A stretch of 64,000 nucleotides of DNA from assembly GCA_015179045.1 (NCBI GenBank), contig WHUZ01000004.1, forward strand, positions 1,550,001 to 1,614,000, given 5' to 3'. The DNA comes from Kalaharituber pfeilii (taxonomy: Eukaryota; Ascomycota; Pezizomycetes; Pezizales; Pezizaceae). This document shows, piece by piece, positions 53,819-63,110 of this stretch. Numbering within the stretch: position 1 is the stretch's first letter; each line of letters starts with the position of its first letter. The notes beneath the pieces were generated by a model. The model did not search any database and was not told the DNA's origin. It saw only the letters and a program-made list of their open reading frames with translations. The position numbers and the translations under genes are program-made.

Positions 53819-55087
53819 TGCAGAAAGTGGGGGAGGGGGAGGGGAGGGGGAGGGGGGTGGGGTATACGATAGGCAGAGAAATGAGGGGTTCAATTGACGA
53901 GCGGTGAGAGTCAGCACGCCTGAGGCTGAGGAGAGAGCGAGAGTTGGGGTGGGGAATCGAAGGGGAAGGGGGGGAAGGGGGGAAGAGAGCCGCACCGATG
54001 AGGAGGGAAAAAAAAAAAAACGTTTGAGGAGGAGGATGTGGGCTAAATTTTTTTTTTGTTAGTGGGGGCTGGGCGCCAAGGGCTGATGGAGGGCCCAACG
54101 CCAAGAACATGGCGGTGGTTAGGGTCTTAGGTAAGCGGGCTGCTGGGACTAGAGACACAGAGATAATTCTCGCTCGCATTCGCGTGAAGCGGGATCGACA
54201 CATGAGCGTTGGGTATTCTGGTGACGCAGGGTAAAACTCATGTGCAAGATTCCTTTCAGGTACGGGTTCAAGCAAATGAAGTTCACGCGCTGCTCTCACT
54301 CGGCATGCCGAAGGCTGCCAAGGCTGGAATGAAATTTTCTTGGGCAACGGAATACCTACGTCTCTTGGCACGCGGGGGCACAATGCTAAGCTTCATGGAA
54401 AGATTCCCAAAAAAGAAAAGAAAAAAAACTATAATCCTCGGCTGGTGTCACAAAGCGCAGTAAACAACCGAAAAGAAAATTAAAATCCAAGAAGAAAAGC
54501 ACGTTACGGTTCGGCTCGCGTACGTACCTGTAGAGGATTTGGATTGCGTGAGTTTGAGTCTTGGCGCTGCGGAGGGAACAAGTTTGGAGTGACAAGATGA
54601 ACCCTCAGGTGCAGCCACCACACACGTCCTCGGCCCCTCCGCCAAGCCGCAGCCCACAGCGCCCCGCCAAGCGCCGCGACCCCGGCGCCTTAGCCTTAGC
54701 CTTTGTTTGCAAATAATTTTTGTTGGCGGCCGCGCAGACCTGCCAGCGTCACTCTTTTCCCGCTGCTTTGCCATTGGCGAACCGCCCCACGCCCGACTGG
54801 CTGCCCTTACCTCCGGACCCTTTCCTTCCCGCTCTCGCGAACAAAAGCGGGCTTTTTCTATCCGGCGGTGGTTGACGTTGAATGGTAAGCCCCCCCCCCC
54901 GCCCCCGCCGATGGAGCCGCATGCTAACAAATGCTACGCCGTAGACTCACACACCAGGCCTCCAATACCCGCCTTCGGAGTGGCAGGCCGACCGTACTGA
55001 GTAACCCCTTTTGCCCCCCCATCACCAAACGCTCTGCTGAACAAGCCAACTTGAACATCGACCGAAAGCACCCCACCACCCCCCGCG
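53819..55087. promoter_or_regulatory. Divergent intergenic region between paralogues
   Basis: About 1.27 kb between the minus-strand gene ending upstream at 53818 and the plus-strand gene at 55088. It holds G-rich tracts (53826-53865), a C10+ run at ~54892 and no convincing ORF. It probably contains both promoters. Confidence 0.4.
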
Positions 55088-57654
55088 ATGCGCATGATCA
55101 ACCCGAGAGCAAGCAATATCTCACGGTCGCTGCATGTGCAGGCGTCCCATAGCGTCAGCCTGCTCAAGGCTCGCCGGCGAAGCACAGGGATCGCGACCTT
55201 CCTGGTGCCGTCGAGAAGATGGCGGGCCTTGTCGACAGCATCCAACACTCTGCAACAAACCTGTCGACCGTCGGCGCTGCTGCAGTGTGAACGCCATATA
55301 CACTCGCCCTCGGTGCCTGCGCTGAGCAAACTATCACCGACCCGAAACTTCACCTCTTCTCGCTACCTCGCCTCCAGTCCCACCCCAGCAAGCTCATCCA
55401 CCGATGCGAATACCTCTTCTGATTCCCCACGCAAGGCAGCGGAAGCACAGCGCATGACGCCCATCGCCCACCTGTTCAAATCCTATGAGTCGGACAACTA
55501 CACGTACAATCCCTCCAACAGTCCCGAGACGGAATACGCGCGGCTGGCAGGCATCATGGGATGGGGCATTAGAAAAGGCCACAACGGCATGCTCGACGTT
55601 TTTGCGGATGCGCTGGTCAGGACAGAGGAGATGTTGGCGGTGCAGGGAAAAGCGGGATTGATCGACTGGAATGATCCCGCCACCAGGTCCAGTGCTGTGG
55701 CAGCAAAGGGCAAGAAAGAGAAGGAACTGGAACCGAAGCAGGAGGAGGAGGTGGAGGAGGAGGAGGAGGACGTGGAGCAGGAGGATGTGGAGGAGGAGGA
55801 CGTGGAGGAGGAAAAGGAAGTGAAGGAGGAAGAGGAGAATGAGGAGAATGGGTATGTCATCGATCCGCTCGCGTACACCGACCGCCCTGGGAGGGGGGCC
55901 TAAATGCGTGGGCACCAAAGTCGTTCGATGCGTACTTCACGTTCTTTGAAAACGGAAGATACACTTACGAGGCAGAAAGGAAGGACAAATGCCGTGAAAT
56001 GGCCCGGATGATCAAACTTTTACAACCGAGAAAGGACAAAAGACACATAATGCATAAGCTTTTTTTGAGGGCGGCTAAGGAGGAGAAGAAGCTGAAGCAG
56101 CTAGCAAAGGATAATGAGAAGAAGAGGCAGTTTGAGGAGCTGGTGGCGAAGAAGGTGGAGAAGCAGATGGAGGAAGAGAGGGCGAGGGCGCAGCAGAGGG
56201 AGGAGCAGAGGGAGGAGCAGATGCGGAGGATTGAGAAGGAAAGGAGGAAGATCGAGGAGGAGTTGAAGAGAAGGCGGGAGGAGGAGAGACGGAAGGTTGA
56301 GGAGGCGGAAAGGAGGAAGCAGGAGGAGGAGGAGTTTCAGAGAAGGCGGGAGGAGGAGAGACGGAAGCTTGAGGAGGCGGAAAGGAGGAAGCAGGACGAG
56401 GAGTTGAAGAAAAAGCGGGAGGAGGAGGAGAGACAGAGGATTGAGGAGGAGGAAAGGAAGAAGAAGAATGAAGAGTTGAAGAAAATGCAGGAGGAGGAGG
56501 AGAGGAGGATGAAGACGGAGGCGGGAAAAAGGAAACTGGAGGAGGCCCAGAGCCAAGCCACCGCCGCCACAATGTTATGGAATCCTGCTAATACACATTT
56601 CAGCGCGCCTGTTTTCACGACTACGCCCGGGTTTACTAATGGCTCCACTCGCATTGACCCTGACGACGTTATCTACGAGGCCGCGCTCGCAAGATTCTCT
56701 CAAACCACACCACTTGGCCAGTTCTTCCACATCCAGGGCCCTCTCTTCGCAGGCCCGGACTTTGTGCCCCCAGAAAACGGCCACCTCGACGCCTGTGTAC
56801 ACGGCGTGGTGCGCGCGATGCGCACCAGCCTCCTCAAAGGCCAGCCGAGAATGTCGATCGGCCAACTGCTGACGGAGCCGTCCGTGCCTGCACCGGAGTT
56901 TTCCGTGTTTCGCGCGCTGCTACACAGGGCGATAGAGGACGAGGTCGACGCGCTGCTGGCGGCGACAGAGGAGATACGCGGCGGCAGGATGGAGCCATGG
57001 GAGTACATGTGTAAGATGTTCCTGCTGGTGCCGAGGCCCAAGACGTATGAGCAAGCGAGGGAGGCGCTGGCGGAGGTGCATGTGAGTCTGCTGGACCTGG
57101 CGGGGTTCATGAGGAGGGTGTTGTTTAGGCAAATGGCGGAGGCGGGCAAAGTACATGAGTTTGATGAAAGGAGTGGGAGGGAGATGGTGGTGCAGGTGCC
57201 GACGGGCAGGAAGAAGCCTGGGTTGCCGAGGCTGTATGAGACTCCGGATGACTTGTGGGATTATTGTTACAGGTCGGGGAAGCCGTTTGTGAGGGTCAGG
57301 GATACGAGGGAGGGGAGCGTGGTGAGGTTGTTGGCGAGGGATTATAAGCCGCCGCCGCCTCTTATGGAGGAGGGGAGCTTTTGGCACGAGGTGGAGCAGG
57401 AGGTGGAGGGTAGGCATCAAGTAGAGACGGAGGCGAAAGCGCCGGCGCAGGATGTGGAGGTGCGGACCCTAGGGGAGGCGGTGCAGGGGCCAAAGGAGCT
57501 GGAGTCGTCGTCGGAGAGGACGAGCAAGGACCTGGATCTGGTGAAGGAAGCGGAACACGCGAACGCGGCAATCGATGAGGATACGGCGTGGGCCAGGTGG
57601 AGCAGGGTATTCAAGGAATTGAGGAACGCGTTGGCGGGTGGCCGAAAGAGGTGA
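55088..57654 (+). CDS. Putative mitochondrial coiled-coil protein of the PLGxFF family (frameshift or intron near 55880)
   Basis: From ATG 55088 the N-terminus is rich in Arg/Ser with RNFTSSRYLASS, a mitochondrial-type presequence. A first repeat unit (FKSYESDNYTYNPSNSPETE .. YARLAGIMGWG) precedes a long Glu-rich stretch. The frame then changes near 55880: one missing C in ACCGCCCTGG would join it to PWEGGLNAWAPKSF and a second unit (YFTFFENGRYTYEAE). Alternatively a GTATGT..AAG intron (55852-55958) restores the frame. A charged helix of ~160 residues (repeats of RRREEERRKVEEAERRKQ) follows, then PLGQFFHIQGPLFAG, HRAIEDEVDALL and EPWEYMCKMF .. VHVSLLDLAGFMRR, shared with the gene at 60651. 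Total ~850 aa. Function unknown. Confidence 0.65.
56055..56560 (+). repeat. Charged-helix coding repeat within the 55088 gene
   Basis: Near-tandem ~60-70-bp units rich in GAGGAG and AGGAGG encode alternating Glu and Lys/Arg with few hydrophobics, typical of a stable single alpha-helix or coiled coil. The antisense strand is fully open (Ser/Pro/Leu-rich) as a compositional effect. Confidence 0.85.
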
Positions 57655-58657
57655 TGTTAGGTTAGCTTAGGTTTTGATTTGGTGTTTTGTGTGTATGGTG
57701 GAAAAACGCATGGAGATAATCAAAAAAAAAAAAAAAAAGGTGGTGTGTTGTTATATATGAAGGGGTAGATAAAAAAAGTGGGAGAATAAGCAAGCGAGAG
57801 GGAGGGCAGCGTGCATTGATCATGAGGATGATGGTATGTATCTATGTATCTATGTATGTTAGCTTAGCCGAGGGGCGCGGTATTAGATTTTAGAATGTAT
57901 AGCATAGAGGAATATGCGAGTTATTTGTTTGTTGAAAATTGTTGCATGCGGGCCTCGGACGAGATCTGGGTTTTCTGTCGTTGGGTTTTTGGGGTGGGGG
58001 AGAGGAGGTGGGGATGGTGGAGAAATAGGGCTGAGGTGGAGTATAGGGAACGGCTGTAAGTGCTGGGATTGGTGCATTGGAGGTTTGCAGCTTGGGTATA
58101 CTGTAGGGAATTAGCGGCGAGGTGATGGGACGGTGCTTGCTATGGGCGCGAGAGTGCGGTGGATGGGAAGTGGTGAGAGGGAGTGTGTTGGTGAGTTGGT
58201 GTGGCGAGTGAAGTCGACTGGACTGAGGTTTGAGGGTGGGTGTGGGTGGGGTGGTGCTTGAGATGTACTTCAAGATGAGCTGTATGCTCATGCCTGGCAA
58301 TAGCTCAAAGGGGACGTACGTAGCATAGTAGGATTGTAGGGACTAAGGATAAGATAACGGGCTTTTCTGTTGATGTTCGGCCCAGGGCACAAGCGTGCTA
58401 GTGCGTGATCGGAAATCGTACGTAGTCCATCTGTAGAGGAATGTATGCATAGAGGCTCAAGTATCTGTGGGGCTGCAAGGCTGTAATTTTCTATATAGAT
58501 TCATATAACGCTGACTCTCGCTCGGAGCATAATAAACATAGCCGAAATGCGTTTTCCCGCCCTGATGGGTTCTATCTAACTTCTAACTCATAGAGCAACC
58601 AGTATCCGGGTATATAGATAAGTTAATAAGAAAAAAACAAAGCTGTGAAGGACAGGA
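57655..58657. other. Intergenic region
   Basis: An A16 run at ~57722-57738 lacks a LINE hairpin and may be a degraded tail or a simple repeat. Short GTATGTATCTATG repeats lie near 57835-57860. No gene is recognised. Confidence 0.45.
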
Positions 58658-58668
58658 AGGTACTTGGG

Positions 58669-58718
58669 TTTTTTTTTAATCACGTGACCCCGCTTGTAGC
58701 TGTTCGCCATGGCAGGGC
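58669..58718 (-). mobile_element. Micro-retroposon, family B
   Basis: Minus strand GCCCTGCCATGGCGAACAGC.., TCACGTGATT and a short ~9 A tail. The perfect 11-bp duplication AGGTACTTGGG lies at 58658-58668 and 58719-58729. Confidence 0.92.
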
Positions 58719-59007
58719 AGGTACTTGGGGGTGCTGCACGGTGCGGTTGTGAGTCGGATTGCGAGCTCTCAATATCCATTCTGAAAAACGTAAAAATACG
58801 AAAGTGAGTATTTGAATGAAGGTCGGTGAGGTCGGTTCAGGTTGATTTTCGGGGGGAAACTAGACTCAATTTGGCATCGGCAAAAATGAGTGTGTATGTA
58901 ATATGCAGCGCTGTTTACGGATGTGTGGATTGATTGGGCATGGATCCTGCGTATATTCTGTGCTAGTACATTGTACCCTTGTTATACCGGACCTCGCTAT
59001 ACCGGAA

Positions 59008-59269
59008 ACCGACTACTGAACATGTGCTCACTAGGTGCAGGACATGGAAACGAAAGTGGCCAGGAGGCATGCAAGACTTGGTCACTCCTCCGAAGAGCAA
59101 GGACACAGACCCACTTAGAGACATCTTGGAGTGGGCAGGGGCATAGGAGACACACAGGATCTTTTCTTATTCCTTTTCTTCTACCTTCATATGTATCTAA
59201 TCTCATGTAACTAATCTCGCCATAGCCCCTAGGGCGGCACGCGAGTAATGATATAAAAAAAAAAAAAAA
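59008..59269 (+). mobile_element. LINE-A 3' fragment (262 bp)
   Basis: Flanked by perfect 13-bp repeats TATACCGGAAACC (58995-59007 and 59270-59282). It encodes the last ~44 residues of LINE-A ORF2 (EHVLTRCRTWKRKWPGGMQD .. ILEWAGA, stop near 59145), comparable to AEHI..EEC..EWAGR at 40173-40490. The 3' UTR, CTCGCC..GCGAG hairpin and ~17 A follow. Confidence 0.95.
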
Positions 59270-59912
59270 AATATACCGGAAACCTCGCTATACCGGATGG
59301 CAACATCCGTTCCCCATACAAATCGCCCTTTGCGATCCCAAATGCCCTAACAATTCCGGACCGGATAGAAATCTCCAGACAAGTACCCTCCTGTCTCCAT
59401 GCAAATAATATTTGCTATACTGGGCACACTAATACTAACACAACGTAGACTACCATATTTCACACTTGGCTTCCATCACCATCACTGCGGTCACTGCTTC
59501 TGCTAATGCCGTTGCTACTACTGTTACCATCACTTGCTACAATGTTGTTCGAGTAATGGAAACTGGGCACTTCGTTGATTCTCCGAGACTAATTGCTAAC
59601 CACTTACCATACTTTGTTTCAAGATATATGACAAAGTAGATATAGTTACTGGTCAGCCCGAAATAATAAGTTGGATACCTAGGATATCAAAGTTACGTTA
59701 AAGTACAGTGATCTTACCAATACATTGCGAAAATGTTTACCAAATTTACGTAACTGGTCTTTAGTATATTTTTGGTTCTAGCTGACATTTACATAGTTGA
59801 TGCTTCTCAAGCTCACTTGTGGCCCGACGGGTTTCTAGATTTTGTGAGCGATGCATAGGGATGTATTTCGTTGGGTATGGGAATGAGTTGATGGTACTTG
59901 CTTCGTTCATTT

Positions 59913-59970
59913 GCCCTGCCATGGTGAACAGCCGCATGCGAGGTCACGTGACAAAAAAACCAAAAAAAAA
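59913..59970 (+). mobile_element. Micro-retroposon, family B
   Basis: GCCCTGCCATGGTGAACAGC.., TCACGTGAC and an A-rich tail with CC interruption. The 9-bp duplication CGTTCATTT lies at 59904-59912 and 59971-59979. Confidence 0.9.
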
Positions 59971-60405
59971 CGTTCATTTCCTATTCAGTAATTTTTTGAA
60001 TTTACAGAATTTTATCGCCCTCTGCCTGCCAAGCATTTTATTCTATACCGGAACCATGCTATGCATATACCGGACGAAAAGTGCGCGATCCGGAAAAGCA
60101 TCCTGAAATACCAGGTTGTTTAACAACTCGTACATAGCTTGTTACTACTACGGGACTGGTACATTACTCCGTGCCATAGGGTGATACTTTAGCTTGCAGG
60201 CGTAGCGGTTGCTGCGGCGCAACGACGGGCTAAGTCAGTGCTAGTATGGGTAGTGCATATGTACCTCCAAGGAGGTACTCTGCATATTTGTTGACAACCG
60301 GCGACCAGTCTGTAAGGCACATATGCGGCTGAAGATCAATTCAGGCCCGCCAAAATTTGGGCTCACGTGCACATGTGTGTACTCCATGTTTTGTACCCTT
60401 CACAT

Positions 60406-60445
60406 ACGCCCTGCCATGGCGAACAGCTGCAAGCGGGGTTATGTG

Positions 60446-60480
<35 letters not shown>
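60406..60480 (+). mobile_element. Micro-retroposon, family B
   Basis: GCCCTGCCATGGCGAACAGC.., TTATGTGATATT and ~31 A. It begins at the same G as the other minimal family-B copies. No target duplication was found. Confidence 0.8.
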
Positions 60481-60483
<3 letters not shown>

Positions 60484-60650
60484 AAACCTCCGCATGCGTG
60501 AGTGACAAGTCAAAGTGAATGGAAGTGACATTTTATCACCATTCGAAACTGTGCCGACTTTTAAAAGTACGATTCTCGGTAGAAGAAAGGAAACGAGTCA
60601 CCGAAATATCCGCACCAGGAGTAAGAATTATATAAGACCGTCCTGGAAAT

Positions 60651-61687
60651 ATGAATTCAGCTCGCTCTGCTGCGCTCTTCTCCAGGTTGGCGCCGAGATT
60701 TTTGGGGGAGAGCCACTGGGGTGCAGAGATCCTTCCGAATCTGAGATTCAACGGAACAGTATCCGCATGCTGGAAAGGCACGCAATGCCGCCGGCGTTCT
60801 CAAGCTCCTTTGCTGCAGCATAGTCTGCGTCGATCGTTCACAACGAGCTCTTTGTTCCTGAAAGCAAAACAATCAACAGAAAAGTCCAAAGGTCATGAAG
60901 GCAAAACGCAAGGACAGGCGAAACCCGAACCAAATTCCAAGGCGAAATCCAAAAAGAAAAAGGCTGTAAACGAACCATCAAAGGAGATCACAACGGTTAA
61001 GGGCCCCATACCTGGCCCATCACCCTTAGGCAAATTTTTCCGCCTGGAGGCCCTCAAACTTTCAGGCGCCTTCATTCCCCGTAAAGGCCTCGAGCCTGAG
61101 AAAGAGTTTAAGCGCCTGGCTGGAGCATTCCGTATGGAGAGGAATTGGACTGGAAAAAGATCAGATGACATCGTCTCATTGCGTGATGTGGACGACAAGG
61201 AGCGGAAGAAAAGATGGGCCAGGTTTTGGGAGTCGGATGAGGCGAAAGACTTGAGAAAGCGGTTCCATCAAGCGATCGAGGACGAGTTTAATTGGCTCTT
61301 GAGCAGGAACCAAAAGGTCATGAAGGGCATGAAGCCTTGGGAGTATTTGTCTGATTTGTTTGGTGTGGGGAAGGCACCGTTGACAAGAGATGAGGCGGAA
61401 AAGGTGAGAAGCCATCGTGGATGTCCTAACTCATATGAGATGTGAGGGCCTTACTAACCTCGAGAATATTTTAGGTGCTGAGACCGGTGAAGGTCAATAT
61501 ATATGATTTCATTGCGGCAGAGAGACATTATTTGAAGACGGGTAAGATGAAGCTCCCTCGTCGGTTCAAAGACGACAGGGAGCTGGGCAAGTATTCTAAG
61601 AGGAAACACAAAGTTTACCCCAAAGAAGATGCGAAGGAGGATGGTGTGTTGGTGCTGTTGCTGCGGAGGATCAGGCAATACTTTTGA
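60651..61687 (+). CDS. Putative mitochondrial protein of the PLGxFF family, two exons, 321 aa
   Basis: Exons 60651-61403 and 61475-61687 (71-nt intron, GTGAGA..TTTTAG, phase 0, CTAAC branch site) give 322 codons. The N-terminus MNSARSAALFSRLAPRFLGE .. LRRSFTTSSLFLKAKQ is a strong mitochondrial-type presequence with a processing-like RSFTTSS. A Lys-rich linker follows, then SPLGKFFRLEALKLSGAFIP, EFKRLAGAFRM, RFHQAIEDEFNWLLSRN, MKPWEYLSDLFGV and VNIYDFIAAERHY, each matching a block in the 55088 gene. The basic C-terminus ends LLRRIRQYF. It is the only one of the three paralogues whose frame is intact. Function unknown; mitochondrial location is inferred. Confidence 0.8.
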
Positions 61688-62104
61688 GAGTTCATGAGCG
61701 CGTGGGCGGTTTGGGCTTAGTTCCGAAGGGAAGGTAAGCCAGGGAATGTCGAGAACTTAATCGAAAATAAGTAAGGCTGGCATTTAGAAGGGTCGAAGTG
61801 TCGAAGGGCCGAAGGGAGCAAAAACTCCGCTATGCGGATTTAGCCTTGTGAAACCTTCAGAAGATCGTGAATATAGTAAAGAAAGAGTGTAAATCGAAGT
61901 TTGTAGTGTACTGTATAACCGTGAAGCCGGTCGCGACGCAGAAGCCGGCCACCAAATTTTGCAGATTAGAATATTAAATTTATTTCCTCTTGGAGAAACT
62001 CATATGAAAGTATCGAGACTATAGCAGAAATAGATTTGATTTCTACTCTATAAAATTTGGTAATCTGCTTCTGCGTTGTGATACACTTTAGCATCGTATA
62101 TAGT

Positions 62105-62106
<2 letters not shown>
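61688..62106. other. Short intergenic region
   Basis: Presumably 3' UTR of the preceding gene. Contains small GAAGGGTCGAAG repeats at 61788-61818 and nothing else recognised. Confidence 0.5.
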
Positions 62107-62136
<30 letters not shown>

Positions 62137-62728
62137 CACATAACCCCGCTTGTAGCACTTGGCCATGGCAGGGTCCCTGGGCAAGCCCTCATAGCCCGGA
62201 GACAGGCTAAACTAACTCTCTACGTACATGGCCCCCACGCGCCGTCGCCCCCGCTCTCCTAGCTTCTAGAACTTGACCCCGCATTCTCCTACCTTCTAGA
62301 ACTTGACCCCAGCGAAGAAATTCTCTAAAACGTCATACTCCTCCCCATTCTCCGCCTTTCTTTTCCAATCCTTTTCCATGTCGCTCCACTTCCCAAAACC
62401 TTCTGGGCGGTTCTCCTGACTTCTGCATCGGAAAGCGAGATGCTCCCCCGTTTGCACCTCCCCACACCTGCACCTATCCGATTCCGCCACCCCTAGCTTC
62501 TTCAACCACCTAGCACACCTTCCTCGCTCCAGTCGCAATGCAGTGAAGTTTGATGTCGCCACCCTACTCCACTCCATTACCTTTCCTCCTCCAAAGCCCT
62601 CCACTTCTCTCCTCTCCTTCCTCCACGCCTTCACCCTCTGGCGCACCCCACTTCCGGTGGCCACCTCCTTCCCCTGCATCACCGTCCCCTTCTTCGCCCA
62701 CTCATCCGCCTTCTCATTTCCTGCAATC
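62107..62728 (-). mobile_element. LINE-B 3' end, cut by an LTR retrotransposon
   Basis: On the minus strand it starts within RNase H (AGNEKADEWAKKG at 62728-62690), continues through VRQRVKAWRKERREVEGFGG, the CRCGEVQTGEHLAFRC knuckle and FFAGVKF, then the GCCTGTCTCCGGGC 3' UTR, the GGGACCCTGCCATGG hairpin and ~27 A. A ~33-bp block (TTCTAGAACTTGACCCC..) is tandemly duplicated at 62265-62320. The LTR element at 62729 interrupts the RNase H codons; the remaining 5' part would lie beyond that element, outside the window. Confidence 0.88.
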
Positions 62729-62981
62729 TGTCAGGGTGACCCAACAAAGTATCAATGATAAGCGATGAGAGATGACGCATGATAATCACGCCATTCATAG
62801 TTATGATGGTGAAGAGAGAGAAGCTTGTTAGTTAGCACTCAATGTTAAATAGAATAATGCAAATAACCGACACGCTGGACGCCTATATATAGAGGCCTCC
62901 ACGGCCTCTATACAAAGGTCAAGTTCCAAGCGTTGTCCTAAGTTACACCTACATTTCGCTGCAATCGCAGACACCGTAACA
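62729..62981 (+). repeat. 5' LTR of a Ty3-like retrotransposon
   Basis: Starts TGTCAGGGTGACCC right after LINE-B sequence and ends near ACCGTAACA (TG..CA, ~253 bp), with a TATATATAGAGG promoter-like box near 62893. The end was placed using the solo-LTR at 11205, whose terminus is CCGTGACA. The 5-bp target copy would be CAATC (62724-62728); its partner lies outside the window. Confidence 0.75.
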
Positions 62982-63110
62982 TTACAACGCTGAACCTTTT
63001 ACCTTTTACCTCAACGCCTTACCTTTACCTTTTACCTCAACGCCTTACCGTTTACCTTTACTCAACAAACGTTCTCGCCTCCAACTCTTTGAAGTTACTC
63101 GCTTGCACAA

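Larger units (their letters stand above)
58969..60100. mobile_element. Pogo-like MITE with two nested retroposons
   Basis: The left terminus CATTGTACCCTTGTTATACC follows TA and aligns with the CAGTTTTCCCTTGCAATACC end of the MITE at 46171. Internal CTCGCTATACCGGAAACC and the right-end ATACCGGACGAAAA..GATCCGG are also shared. The extreme right terminus is eroded, so the end is approximate. Nested inserts are a LINE-A end (59008-59269) and a family-B micro-retroposon (59913-59970); without them the element is ~0.8 kb. Confidence 0.65.

Noticed and set aside
53568..54383. 271-aa minus-strand ORF upstream of the 52728 gene
   Set aside because: It overlaps the presequence-coding exon in another frame and the G-rich promoter; no domain or start context supports it.
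56075..56654. Large antisense ORFs rich in Ser/Pro/Leu
   Set aside because: Compositional shadow of the GAGGAG/AGGAAG repeats coding for the charged helix on the plus strand.
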